From: Neckera pumila
Taxonomy: Eukaryota; Streptophyta; Bryopsida; Hypnales; Neckeraceae
Length of the DNA stretch: 64,000 nt
Reading direction: 5' to 3'
Assembly (NCBI GenBank): GCA_963969595.1
Contig: OZ018410.1
Location: forward strand, 37,367,413 to 37,431,412
In this document: positions 1 to 11,816 of the stretch, one piece after another
How the letters are laid out: every line of letters starts with the position of its first letter
How positions within the stretch are numbered: the stretch's first letter is position 1
Made by a program: the position numbers and the translations under genes
Notes under the pieces: generated by a model
The model's input: the letters and a program-made list of their open reading frames with translations, nothing else
What the model was told of the DNA's origin: nothing
Database searches by the model: none

Positions 1-623
1 CTGCAAATAGTAAGTCTAATATCCAACGAATTCTGAAATTTCAACAAGTTGCCGTTCGTATCATTAAACATATTAGAAGTCCGCCCCGAGTGATGTCAAG
101 TTCATAGAGATGTTTCCAAACTACCACGACGATCTTATAGTAAAGAATGACAAAGACGCATACGACTTAAAAGAAAAAAAAAATCACACCAAGCTCAAAT
201 CCACCAGTTGATCCCACCATCCACCAAATCAGTGAGTTCTAATGGAAAGTCTCACCCTAACCCCAAATAATCTCGAAGAATATAAATCGGGGAGACACAG
301 ATCTCTAAATCTGCTAAATACCAAAAGTACAAGAAGACAAAACCTAAAAAAATGACTGCAACTCTCTAGAGCTCTCACTCTACTCAATAGACAGTCTACT
401 TGATTGCAGTCCAACTACGGTTTAAAACAAACAGAACCCACAGTAAAAAATTCTACCACTCGATCAGAAGACACCCATCCGCTCCTGAATATGAAACCAC
501 TCAAGCACTACTGCCATCTCACAAAAGAAACCCTAAAACAGGACAACCCAGCAAATCCAGCATCAATCTGGAAAACCCCCAAAAAATTGTGTTGTGTCAA
601 AAAGAAAGAAAAGCGAACCATAC
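1..623. other. AT-rich stretch, no gene recognised
   Basis: No exon could be recognised on either strand. If the doubtful minus-strand exon at 624-677 is real, this stretch would be the start of its first intron. The open frames here are short and start at non-ATG codons. Confidence 0.4.
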
Positions 624-677
624 CTTGGTCTCCGGCTCCTGAATCTTCCCCGTGAAGAAGCTCGTAATACTCTCCAT
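624..677 (-). CDS. Possible first coding exon (18 codons) of an unidentified minus-strand gene
   Basis: Inside a local GC-rich island (about 620-860), a minus-strand ATG at 677 opens MESITSFFTGKIQEPETK and runs without a stop into a good donor, AAG followed by GTATGG. A GC-rich leader, a short first exon and a consensus donor fit the 5' end of a plant gene running off the left edge. I found no second exon in the remaining 620 bases and do not recognise the peptide. Two longer minus-strand frames cross the same island (ATG near 838, and a non-ATG start near 765), so the frame is not certain. It could also be a chance arrangement. Confidence 0.25.
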
Positions 678-1111
678 CGCTGAGCTTTCCCCTTCCAGTC
701 CTCTCCAACGAACGCGCCTCTCGAGGAGCCCTCCCCTCCCGCGACTTCAGGCTCCGCGAAATCAATTGACCACCGTGTCAATCCGGAGCTAGGTCCAGAG
801 ATCACCACCAACACCGCGCTCTCCATCAGCGTTTTCAATGCGCAAGACGTGAGATTCCCTCAAGGAAGATGCAAGGTTGTGGAACTTCCTGCAATCTGTG
901 AACAAAGGCGATGACGCAGAAACAGGGAGAGAGGGACACTATAGACTAATTTACTGTAGCACTGTGGGCAACAAGCACGGCGATGCTTGCGGATGTGATG
1001 GCTATCGTGGCCACGTGTCCCGTTTCAATGCCACGGTGGGAGAGAAGGGCTCAGTCTCATACTCATTCAAGGCACACTCACCTGCTCCACGGGTAGAGAA
1101 GTGCTCCCCAC

Positions 1112-1550
1112 TAAGGGCCACTTCACACTATAGAAAAACTCCACAAGTTAGTACAAAGAATTTCAACAGTAGAAAAACTCTATAACTTAGTCTAAAAAAT
1201 AAAACAGTAAACAAATTTCTACAACTTACCTAATAGAATATAGCAGTAGATAAATTCTATAACTTAGTACAAAGAATTTCAGCAATAGAAAAATTGCACA
1301 AGTTAGTAAAAAAAATTTCATCAGTAGAAAAACTCTACAACTTAGTCTGAAAAATAAAATAGTAAACAAATTGTATAACTTAGAGAAAAATATAGCAGTA
1401 GAAAAACTCCACAAGTTAGTCAAAAAAATAAAGTAAGAGTCAAATTTTACAATATAGCCAATAAAACATAGCTGTAGACAAATTCTACAACTTAGAGAAA
1501 AAATACAATAGCATAAAAACTCCACAAATTAGTCAAAAAAATGCAACAAA
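1112..1550. repeat. Degenerate tandem array, unit about 35-40 bp
   Basis: Around a dozen imperfect units share a core like AGTAGAAAAACTCTACAACT followed by TAGT and an A-rich spacer. Units differ by substitutions and small indels. The left edge (1112-1130) starts TAAGGGCCACTTCACACTAT, nearly the terminus of the 139-bp element at 21333, so the array may have expanded inside a decayed Tourist-like element. I found no matching right terminus. The frames crossing it are repeat artefacts. Confidence 0.75.
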
Positions 1551-2106
1551 ATTTAAATTAAAAGCACATAAAAGAAAATCACTTTAAAGGCGCCTGAGAG
1601 GGTCAATTAAGGACATCCAACAAATGGATACATTTTTTAGCAACTTTAAACCTTTTGTTTCCATCATCACTGCAGTATTGTATACTCAACGTACTTCTTA
1701 GGGCTATATGCAAAGTAGTTATGACAAACTTGTAACACATCTTCAATGGCAGCCATGATGTCTAAAAAAGACAATGTCTTGAAGGCCAAGTTGCATCTAT
1801 AGGCCATGCAATGTACTCCTTGAGCAAAAGGGGCATGGTTTGTTTGAATCTACTTTGCTTCTTCTTGGAGTTATACAAAATAGATGTTATATATCCAAGT
1901 ATGTTAGCAAATTTTTCCATTTTTTAGTGATGTGATTAGTGTGGTCATTGGGTGCTTCACACAATGAATGCTCATTATGCCACATAGTAGGAAGATTTGA
2001 AGCATCAAGGTACAAGTTTCAAAAAAACTGCCAAAAATATTGAAGCTCCCATGGGAATGTGGGCCATATTTGCCTCATACTTGGGTTTGAAAGTGTTGTG
2101 GACATG
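1551..2106. other. Gene-free AT-rich stretch
   Basis: Nothing beyond short chance open frames was seen. Confidence 0.4.
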
Positions 2107-3042
2107 TTAACCCCTAAATGCCCAAGGCATTTTCTGGCTCCAAAACCACTGAAAACTGTCATTTCTGTTGCGATCATTTCCTAAACCAAAAAAAACTTTT
2201 TTTTTAGAATCTAACCGTAGGATCATATATTCCACTTGTCTTAGATCATTCCGTAAAAATTTCATGAAGTTTGACCATATGGATCGGAAGATATTAGCAT
2301 TTGAAGTTGGAAAAAGAAGTTTTTTTGAACTGTGGCCTGCAATTTCAGATGACTTTGACGGCCATTTGTGGATTTTTTTTGCACTACACACCATAAAATG
2401 GAATTTTTTCAAGTTGATCATTTGAGTTGAGAGTATAGAAAAAAAATCTCAGAATGTGAAAACTAGATTTTCACATGTAAAAAAATTGTTATGTAGAAGT
2501 AGGTTCAAAATTGAACAAAACACTAAAATGTCAATAGCTCTTAGGTGGAATTAAAACACCATAATCCCAATGGTGGGATTGTTCTTGCCAACAAACTTAA
2601 CCTTTTCCCAAATAGAAAATTTGAAAAAAATGAAGATTGCATTCAAAAATGAATTCTATGAATTATTTTTTATGAAGATGCTTAGATTGCCCGAAAAACA
2701 AGATTGTCCATAACTTTCTTGTTCTGAGTCCAAATAGAATGAATAAAAGCTTCCAACATAGAAAAAAACATGATCTTTGAGAATTTTTTTTATTTTTTTA
2801 TTTTTTTTAAATCAATTTTTTAAAGTTTTTTGTTTCTGCCCAACAAACTGCTTTTTGACTGATGTGTCATAACTTTTGCTCCCGGGCATCGATTAAAAAA
2901 AAAAATTATATTTTTAGAAAGCTAATGTGATTCCCTATCTTCAAAAAAAGTTTCAAAAAATCAGGTCAAAATTTGAGGTCACAAGAGCCTGTCCGAAATT
3001 GCAAGTGTCGCCTGAGGGGACACTTGGGCATTTAAGGATTAA
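2107..3042 (+). mobile_element. TTAA-flanked non-autonomous element (subfamily A, about 0.93 kb)
   Basis: The element (2111-3038) begins CCCCTAAATGCCCAAGGCAT after TTAA (2107-2110) and ends near CATTTAAGGA before TTAA (3039-3042). Its body is collinear with 4563-5476 and 38609-39514, sharing landmarks such as the run after GTCATTTCTG and the distal motif CATAACTTTTGCTCCCGGGC. There is no transposase frame. TTAA target duplications with CCC-starting ends are the hallmark of piggyBac-type DNA transposons, so a piggyBac-like MITE is the best guess; the superfamily is inferred from ends only. Confidence 0.75.
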
Positions 3043-3419
3043 GAATAAATTGTCATGCAACCCCATTGGATGTAAGGATGCACAATATGGTGCATTAGCA
3101 AACAAGGCTCCAAATATGGTATAGAATAAGTCCAAATAGTGCGAGAGCTCAAATGATGCCTTTCCATTGATGATGCTTTTACCTTACATTCTTGTAACTA
3201 CTTTTATGAAGATATTTTATTTCAAGGGATAATCCCTTACTATGATTATCTCTTGATAAGATTATCAAGGTTAAATTCTTTATTGAAAACATTTTTGTGT
3301 GCTTGGCCTTGCTAAAAATAAAACTTGTAATTTAATAATTTTCTAGTTGAAGTCTATTGTACATATCATCTGTATAGTAAATCCTCAGCTTCTCCAAAAT
3401 GTAATCTCATGCTCTTAAA

Positions 3420-3890
3420 AAACATCCATATATTAAGTTAGATTGTTTATTTTGTATTGTTTATTTGTTGAGATGTTGAGATCTAAGAAAATGTGAGTCT
3501 TTCGACATTGTTCTTAGTACTAATGGAAAACACTCCATGAAGAGGGGTGCATTGACTTTGTTTCATGGAATTTGGACCTATGGTGTGAAAATTATGGATT
3601 TTTGAATTAAAAATTGAATGAAATTATTTTTTATTTTGGAAAAAACATATCTTTTACATTGCATGTCCAAATGCCACAAAATAAAGCCTTTGCACAAGCC
3701 TTTTTACATAAAGCTTTCTATTCTTACTAAGAACGCAACCTCTCGTATAGTCACACCACAACCAAGTCTTTGCACTCCTTCATGCATAAAAGATAGTGCA
3801 TTTCAAAGTTTTTACAAATTAAAAATTTAGAAAATTATTTTCTACTTTTATTTTTGCTTTTGCAACAATATAAGACACACTAGTATTTTG
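3420..3890 (+). repeat. Dispersed repeat, copy 1
   Basis: This stretch resembles 22840-23260. Shared segments include a TTAAGTTAGATTGTTT-like start, the motif GAAGAGGGGTGCATTGACTT and an end GCAACAATATAAGACACACTAG. The second locus carries an internal duplication of about 155 bp. No coding content or terminal repeats were found. Confidence 0.55.
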
Positions 3891-4558
3891 TAAGAAGTGT
3901 ATGAATGTTCATTTGAAAAATGGCTTAAAAATTGTATTTTCAAAAAAATTTAAAAGCAATCAAATTGATTTTATGATCAAAATTGAGCAATGTGTGAATT
4001 GTGTCTTGTGTATTGAGGTAATTGCACCTAATTGTGACCCCCATTTCAACCAAATCTACAGATTCTTGCCAAAAATGTATTGCTTTTGTTTATGAGAGCT
4101 TAATGAGTCATTTTGGATACATGATTGTCAATACTTTGGAAATTCATATTTTATTTACAAGTGACCAAAAAATACATTAGAAGGAAATTTAGAATGTTGT
4201 ATCCAATAGTCAAGTTTGCCAAAAAATTTCAAAAAAATAGTGTTATAATTGTTGAATTTTAAATTTTTCATAAGAACAACAATTTGTAAGTAAGAAAAAT
4301 TTAATCTATATATTTTTAATCATCTAAAAAATCAAATTTATCAACTTTAATTACTTATTTCCAGCTTCCAATAAAAAATTATGAACAAAATTCAAAATAA
4401 AGGTCAAGATAATATTCCTTCCAACTCTTGTATGAACTTTGTCCATAAATACTTATAAGATATTTGAAATCGAAAATGGATTTTTGGTGGTAGAAGTTAG
4501 CTTTATTTTTCAAATTTTCTTTGTATGATGTTTTTTGAAAAAAGTTATTTTATTGTAC
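3891..4558. other. Gene-free AT-rich stretch
   Basis: Only short chance open frames. No repeat boundary was recognised. Confidence 0.4.
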
Positions 4559-5480
4559 TTAACCCCTAAAGTCCCAAGGCCATTTTTCTGTCAAAAACCA
4601 CTCCAAAAGTGTCATTTTTGCTGCGTGCATCCAAGAATACAAAAAAAATCATTTAAAAAAAATCTAAATGTAGGATCTTGTACTTCACTTGTCAAAGATC
4701 ATGTGGTAAGAATTTCATGAAGTTTGACCGTATAGATTGGAAGATATTAGCATTCAAAGGTGAAAAAGAAAGCTTTTTTGAACACTGGCTTACAATTTTA
4801 GATGACTTTGACTGCCATTTGTAGAAATTTTTTGCACTACAGACTTTGAATTTAAAATTTTTTATGTTGTAGATGTGAGTTGAAAGTCTAGAAAAAAGAT
4901 TTCAAGAAAAAAACATTTGATTTTCATTCCTAAAGAAATTGTTAAGTAAAAATAGGTCTAAGATTGCAAAAAGAACTACATCATTAATAGCTCTTAGATG
5001 GAATTGAAATACAATAATCCCAATGGTGAGATTGTTTTAGCAATCAAATACAACATTTTCAAAAAAAAAATTGTGAAAAAATGTAAGAATTGCATTCAGA
5101 AATGAATCCTACAAGTTATTTTTTTCAGGAAAATGCTCTAAGTACCCGAAAACTAAGATTGTCCATAACTTTCTCATAACAAATCCAAATGGAATGAATC
5201 AAAGATTCAGATGTAGACAAAAATATGTTATTTTAGAGGGAAAAAAAATTGACTTTTTGCAAAAAAATTTGTGCTACCTGCCGAGTTCAATTTGAAGGTT
5301 TTTATAGTATAATTTTTGCTCCCAAGCACCAATTGAAATTAAAATTATATTCCCACAAAGCTAATCAATTTTTTTGTCTTATGGGAAAGTTTCAAAAAGT
5401 TTCACTAAAAATTGAGGTCACAGATACCTGCCCGAAATTGAATTTGTCTCCCGAGGGGACAATGGGAATTTAGGGGTTAA
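4559..5480 (+). mobile_element. TTAA-flanked non-autonomous element (subfamily A, 914 bp)
   Basis: TTAA at 4559-4562 precedes CCCCTAAAGTCCCAAGGCCA, and the right end ATTTAGGGG abuts TTAA at 5477-5480. The body aligns along its length with 2111-3038 and 38609-39514. It is the best-preserved subfamily A copy at its termini, whose outer 8-9 bases form a short inverted repeat. No transposase is encoded. Confidence 0.8.
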
Positions 5481-6799
5481 ATGAGGGTTGAAGTTCTTCT
5501 TTAACACACTTACTATGTTTTTACAATGAGCAGTCAAGTTTTTACCTTCAACTTATCCTATATCTTTTGAAGATTGATGAAGGGCCACGGATTTATCTAT
5601 AAAAATGACCACTTTGGCCTTTGTTTCTCACTAATTATTAATAAAATACCACCTTCATTTTACCATTGTAAATTTCCTAAATGATAGATGGTGAAATGCT
5701 GAATTGATATTTGCCTCAAAAATATTGGATTTTAATATTATTTGACCTCTAATTTCCCTGGATTTTGGCTTTTAGAAAAATTAATTCAAAAAAAAAAAAA
5801 ACTTTTTTCTTCTAATTACTTATTCCCGGATGTTTTGGTTGCCTACGGTATTCAACTTTTGCATAAGAATTAACCTTTAAATGACAAGCCAAGCCCTCAG
5901 GCTTGGTTGTGAGAGATTTGTTTACAAAAGTGGCTTTTGTAATTTTTTTGGAAATATTTCAACCTACTGGACTCATTTCATTAGTAAATAAATTATGGCT
6001 TGCCAAGTACCACATAAACTTATAGGCTGCAAAGGCAGAGTATCTGTATTATTCACAATTTATTTCTATATGCCATGACCCCACAAACTTTGGAAAAGCA
6101 CTAAGCTCCATGGCTGGGCAAATTAGATGTTATTTGGTAGCATTGGAGGGCCATTTTAGGCCCGTTCCCCAATTTATTCCTGATGCATTGGATGGAAGTA
6201 TGAGGGGATTTGTTCTTCATCCAACCAACTCATGCTTTCAACATTAGATGAGATTTTGAAGCCTAAAGGATTGTTTTAGGCCCGTTCTCCATATTGAGAA
6301 ATAGCCACTACTTGCCAAAATTTAAAAATAAAAACAAAAATAAAAATAAAAATAAAAATAAAATATTATTATCTGACATGGCAGTTGTTATGCCACATCA
6401 GATAGTTGCTGTGGCAAAGTTCCTATACTTGAGCTTCTAGGAATTTGCTCTAAATTGAACAAAAAGTCAATATTTTGATAATTTGGATCAATTTTTTTGA
6501 ACTGTAACCGTACAAATCAAACTAGACGTCTTAGAAATCATATAAGAAAAGAAAACATAACCATATTATTTTTGGATTGAAAGGTTATAATGTTTAATCA
6601 TAGGGGTGTTAAAACCACAAAAGGAATTTGAAGTCTTTCAATCCTCTTTTCACATGTCAAATCTACAAAGTTGGTTACCAAAAAAATATGAGGTTAAAGG
6701 GCCTGATGCATAACCCCAATCAATTTATGGCTTCTCAACATCTACTCTACAATTTTCTTAGATGAATTTTTAATGTGATTTTTCCTCCAAGATCTAGTG
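5481..6799. other. Gene-free AT-rich stretch
   Basis: No gene was recognised. It holds an AAAAT-type microsatellite at about 6325-6363 and, just after it, a short local inverted repeat built on TGGCA/TGCCA near 6378-6410. Confidence 0.4.
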
Positions 6800-7083
6800 T
6801 ACATTAAAAAAAATTTCAGCCCTCTAGAAGGCCGCTAAGGAATTGATTTTCAAGCCCCTTGCGGTGCAATTTTAGAATGAATAAAAAAAAATTGGAAAAA
6901 AAAAATTTAGATAATAAAAATCTGATGTGGCACTAGTAGTGTTACATCAGCACCCAATTTTTAAAAATTAAATTTGTTTTTTCAAAGAAATGTATAATTT
7001 TTAATTTTTAATTTTTTCCATAATTGCTCCGGGTGGGCGCAGAACTTGTGGCCTTCTAGAGGGTTGAAATTTTTCTTAATGTT
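6800..7083. mobile_element. Short inverted-repeat element (about 284 bp)
   Basis: The left end (6801-6833) and right end (7050-7083) are inverted copies: AAATTTCAGCCCTCTAGAAG against CTTCTAGAGGGTTGAAATTT. The interior is AT-rich with no coding capacity. A related but different terminus (TTTTAGCCCTCC...) occurs at 24716-25078. No clear target duplication was seen, so the superfamily is unassigned. Confidence 0.55.
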
Positions 7084-7382
7084 TGAGGCTCATTTCTAAG
7101 AGCCCTCAACACTACGGAAAGTCAAGATTGCAATGGACATCCTTGCACAAATTCTTGCATAAAAAAATTGTAAGCAATCATTTTCAAAATCCAACTTTTG
7201 GTGCTATAATTAAACTTCAAAAAGAACTTTTCAAAATATAAACTACTCAAAATCGCAATTGGATTAGATTTTATTTAACTTCAAAATAATGTCAACACCA
7301 AGATTTGGTCCCTCAGGCATTTTGGATTGAAAATTCAAAGTTTGTAGTGAACCCATCCCTTGGCATTGTATAATTTGTATTG

Positions 7383-8254
7383 TAGAGTGGCCTACAACAA
7401 AGGTTGACACCCCCTATTTGGACCCTTCAGTTTTCTTGGCATTACTCATAATGTAGTTTTCATTTTTGTTTCCCTCAATCAACATTTGTAGCTAACACAA
7501 TCCCCCTTAAGCTATCAAATTTTCGATATCAAAAAAACAAAACTCCATTTTTGGTAAATTTTTAAATTTTTTTGTCATGGTTTTACATGAAAATTCAAAG
7601 AAAAACAATACGGAGGAATTTTTTAGTTCAATTGTGAAGATATGTAGGAAACATATATATGCACATCTTTCCTTCAACAAGAATCTCCAAAAAAGTTTCA
7701 TAACTCCCTCAGTAGAGGCTAAAATGGGGGTGTGAAAAGTGCCCAACTTTTTGAAAATTCATATCTCTTTATTGTAATTAGATTTTGGTAAGGAATTTGT
7801 ACCTTCATACTAAAATGTGCAAAAATAGTTGAAATGTGAGGGGCAAATAGTAAAATCTAATTAAAATAAAGAAATATGAATTTTCAAAAATTTAGACACA
7901 TTTCATCCTCCATTTTAGCCTCTATTGAGGGGGTTGTGAAACTTTTTTGGAGATTCTTGTTGAAGGAAAGATGTGCATATGGATGTCTTCTACATATCTC
8001 CACAATCAAATTAAAAAAATTCATCAATATTGTTTTTCTATAAATTTTCATGTAAAACCATGAAATTTTTTTTTAAAAATTTATCAAAATTGGAGTTTTG
8101 GTTTTTTGATATTGAAGATTTGATATGCTTGAGGGGGATTATGTTAGCTACAAATGTTGATTGAGGGAAACAAAAAATGACAACTATATTATGAGTAATG
8201 CCAAGAAAACTGAAGGGTTCAAATAGGGGGCGTCCACCTTTGTTGTACACTCAG
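7383..8254. mobile_element. Long foldback (inverted-repeat) element, about 870 bp
   Basis: Two arms of about 400 bp face each other around a centre near 7815. Left landmarks CCTACAACAAAGGTTGACAC, CCCTTCAGTTTTCTTGGCAT and TGAAGGAAAGATGTGCATAT-type segments recur in reverse order and complement on the right, ending near 8254. Divergence between arms is visible but modest. The frames inside mirror each other and are not genes. Confidence 0.8.
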
Positions 8255-8934
8255 GACAAGGGCTAAAAACGAAAATTAATGGCTGCTGTGCAGCTCAGGA
8301 ATGTTCGGAATTTGCGGGCATAATATCTGACCTTCTTGGGGCCCCCTGGCCTTATCAAAATTAAAAAAAAATTAAAAATTAATATAATTTTCCTCTTCTG
8401 TACAAAGCCAGCCATTAGCCTACCGCTGAGTTGGCGCCGGGAGCTTTGTCAGCCCCGCGGCCCCACCTGCAAGCCTGCCGCCCTCCGTTCTTCTTCTTGC
8501 ACCATTGGCACGAACGCCGCGAACACGCCTCCCTCCCTCCCTCTCTCTTTGACCTCTGGAAAGAATCCCCGCCTCCATGGCCACCACCGACTTAAGTTAA
8601 AATCTCTCTCCTCAATCGCCATCGTTGATTCCCCAGTTCGCCATAGCTTCTTTCCTCGCCCGGATCGACCCCCTATTGCGCCTGTTCCGAGTCCCGCAAG
8701 CCATCCGTCCCCTTGCAATTGGAGATTCTCTCTGTCTGGGGCAATTCCGGCGACTTAAACTGAATGGGACATTCTTGGTGCTGATGTGATTCGTAGAGAG
8801 GATGGCGTTCGAGTTGGAAAGAATCAGTATGGAGGAGTGAGAGAGGGTGTGGCATAAAGGGAGACCAGGGCAGGAGGAAGGGCGTTAGTTAGTTAGGGTT
8901 TGTTGTTAGTTGGGGCGACGAAGGGGGGCGTGTC
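8255..8934. promoter_or_regulatory. GC-rich upstream region and probable 5' leader of the cysteine oxidase gene
   Basis: Composition switches from AT-rich to GC-rich at about 8420 and stays so up to the ATG at 8935. A telo-box-like TAGGGTTT lies at 8894-8901; telo-boxes are common near plant transcription starts. The 140-codon plus frame at 8336-8758 opens in AT-rich DNA, is rich in Pro/Ser and ends in a stop, so I read it as a chance frame in the leader rather than a gene. No TATA box is convincing. Confidence 0.4.
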
Positions 8935-11816
8935 ATGGCTATGGCGTCGGCACCGGCGGTACAACGGCTGTACGATGTGTGTAAGAAAGTTTTTACGTCG
9001 ACGAGTGTGCCGTCCGAAGCGCAGGTTTCGAGTGTTCGGACCGTTCTTGGTACGTCCGCCCGTCCGCGGGACTGTGGAAGAGGAGAAAATGTCATCTTCT
9101 TTCGCGGTTATGTGAAGTTTTGATCAATAGAAAGTAGCGCTAATTTTTAGTGTTAGTTTTTTTTTAAATTAAACTTTTTTTTTGTGTGGTGTGTGTTTTT
9201 GCTTGTGCTCGATCAGCATGAGAATTCGAGTCATATCGTGGTCTTTAGGTGATTTTTTTCATCGTATTTGATGTATTAGTCCACACGGTTGCGATTGACA
9301 CTGAAGTGATGAAATATGAAGCATTTTCGATTTTGGTCATTTTGCTCTGGAATTGGTGTCTTCTGTATTATGAAAGGTACGGTTTTAGTTTGGAAGGAGA
9401 GAATGTATTTGATGAAGTTCGGCTGCTTGTCGCTTAGACGATGGATCTGTTGGTTGCAGATAATATTAAGCCTCAAGACCTTGGATTGACCGAGCAGCTG
9501 AGTCGAGGTGATCGAGGTTTTGGTGACGATGGTCAAGGGAGCTGGCGTCCAATTATGTCTAGATATGCACCTCCAATCAGCTACCTTCATCTCTACGAAT
9601 GCGACCTTTTTTCAGTATGATTCAGAACCAATTCTGTTAAAATGCAATAGAGTTTTAGGTCATCGGGCTCAGTACTCGTCCGAGCATATACATATTTTTC
9701 GTTCTATCATTCCAATCTCTGGAATTTTATAAGAGTTAAAAGTCTACGTCTATCAGGAAGTGAGTGCTGGGCACGCATTTGAGTGACATTGCCAATAATG
9801 CTACGTGCTTTACACTTCTTAATGTCGCACATTGTCGTACATTTGTAGTTAAGAGTACTATGTGGAGGTGGTGTTATACTTATCGACTCTTTGTGCCTGT
9901 GAAGATGGGCGTTTTTGTTCTGCCCACCTCTGCGAGTATACCTCTTCATAACCATCCAGGCATGACGGTCCTCAGTCGCCTGCTCTACGGAAACATGCAC
10001 GTGAGGGCTTACGACTGGGTGGACCCGCATGATGAAAAATTGAACAGAAATCCAACGATAGGTATTTATTTTCTCTTTTCCTGTTTCAATTACTGGATAA
10101 TATTCTTATATTCTTACATTACCCAGGGAGAATTGTTCCTAGAATTATTCCTCGTACAGCAAGATGTAGGTGCTTGTTGGAGTTTCTGTCCGGAATTTTT
10201 GGTCTTTCTGATGTTTTTATTACTTTTATATACCCTTAAGCATCGTCTCTGAAGAACTTGTAAGTTTCGTTTCCTGTTCTGTACAATCCTACTAGAGTAT
10301 CAATCATTCCGGTACATTAAGTTGTAATAAAGGTAATCGCTACAGGCAGGGCTGTAAATAGGAACCTTTCTCCTTAAACAGCTAAGTCTCTATCACCGAG
10401 TGCACTGGTCCAACCTCTTGTCAAATTGCTTAGTTATCGACACTGAGATGGTTATCATTACATATCAGTACGAGAAGTATGTGGCTCTATGTATCTATAG
10501 TGTGTGTTCTCTAGGTCTGAACAATACTGGGGTGGTTGATGCAGCTAGAAAAGCAAAATTGGTGGTAGATCATGTCCTGGGAGCTGAAGAAAATGGAATA
10601 GAGCCTCCGCATGCCTCTGCAACCGAGGTGCTGTATCCAACTTCGGGCGGTAACATTCATGCGTTTACTGCCCTTACGCCCTGTGCCGTGCTGGACGTGC
10701 TTGCTCCACCATATTCACCCCCAACCGGTCGACACTGCACTTACTACCGCGCCACTTCGAATGGTGGTAACGTATTCTTTGGCCTCCTTAATTGCAATGC
10801 CTCGGGGGAACAAATGTGCTTGACATCTGTTCACAACATGACATGTGGAAGTTGTGCAAGCAGATTTATATACAACTTGAAATTCTTGTAACTTGCAATT
10901 ACAGAATGTGTAATTAGTAAGGGTTGAGTGTAATTTTTGTTCCTCGTTCAATCTGAATCTCTTAAAATGTTTAAGAAGATAGGAGTCAATTTATGCTGTA
11001 TTCATCCAACTTATTGCAGAGGAGCCTGTCCTTTGGCTTTATTGAACTCGATGATTCTAATAAAAAACAACGTTATGAATAATAATTCACAAGTTAGTAT
11101 TTAACCCGCGGACACTTTGCGTCCGATGAATGACAAGAGAATCTCTTGTGTAGGACAGAAACGCAACTATTCATTTTCCAAATTTTGTTGTGAAAAGGAA
11201 GGTCCTTTAAAGTAGTTTGACTTCCAATGAGTACTTTTTCATTTTTCTTAAGCCAATTGTTCCCACGGTTTTGCAAAAGGGTGATTTCCACGGCCACCAG
11301 TCCGACGTTTAAGGGTTAATGAGTTGCGGTAGGCACTGATTTTGTTTTGGGTATCTAACTTGCAAACCATAAGATTTGGAGGATCATGTTGTGTTTGTCC
11401 TGCTTTCAAATTTGGTTTGAAGTACACTATATCATAAAAATCAAAGCTTTAGAGTGTAAATTTTAGTTCTGCACTTTGACCCTCCAGTGTACGTTTTTGC
11501 ACTTGAGTTTCATTCGTTACGTATTTTCAAAATCAGGGTCTTTTAGTGGACAACTACCATACGTTCTAATCCTCCTCGCCTCAACCATGGAGACGTTCTC
11601 CCCTTCGGTTCAGAGTCAATAAGAATAAAATTCTGCTTTGGCATTATGAGCCACTCACTGATTCAGGTGTCTGTTCTTTTGGTGTGAGCAGGAGTGGCGA
11701 AACGAAGCGGTCAACCGGAGTTGACCGAGTGGCTTGAGGAGTTCAACCCGCCTGATGACTTTGTGGTACAAAGAGGTTTATACTTGGGCCCCAAAATCAA
11801 TTCCAGCTACAACTAG
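8935..11816 (+). CDS. PCO: Plant cysteine oxidase (2-aminoethanethiol dioxygenase-like), five exons, 257 aa
   Basis: Exons: 8935-9049, 9460-9614, 9905-10061, 10545-10766, 11692-11816 (stop TAG). Phases 1, 0, 1, 1 join in frame with GT-AG introns. The product matches the PCO/ADO family: a cupin-fold Fe(II) thiol dioxygenase. In plants these enzymes oxidise N-terminal Cys of proteins such as ERF-VII factors and feed the Cys/Arg N-degron pathway of oxygen sensing. Visible family blocks are [15 protein letters not shown] (76-90), [18 protein letters not shown] (102-119) with metal ligands H105 and H107, and [12 protein letters not shown] (172-183) with the third ligand H181. The C-terminus is [19 protein letters not shown]. 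Length fits the usual 240-290 aa. The donor of exon 4 could also lie 3 nt upstream, changing one Gly. Intron 4 hosts a short TTAA element (11105-11315). No break was seen. Confidence 0.93.
11101..11319 (+). mobile_element. Short TTAA-flanked MITE (211 bp) in intron 4 of the cysteine oxidase gene
   Basis: TTAA (11101-11104) is followed by CCCGCGGACACTTTGCGTCC, and the right end GACGTTTAAGGG abuts TTAA (11316-11319). The body matches 14658-14872 and 32669-32891, sharing AATTGTTCCCACGGTTTTGC and TGATTTCCACGGCCACC-like segments. No coding capacity. TTAA duplications again suggest a piggyBac-like family. Confidence 0.75.

Noticed and set aside
8336..8758. 140-codon plus-strand frame in the GC-rich island before PCO
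   Set aside because: It begins in AT-rich repeat DNA, has low-complexity Pro/Ser/Arg content and no splice link; it reads as leader or promoter sequence.
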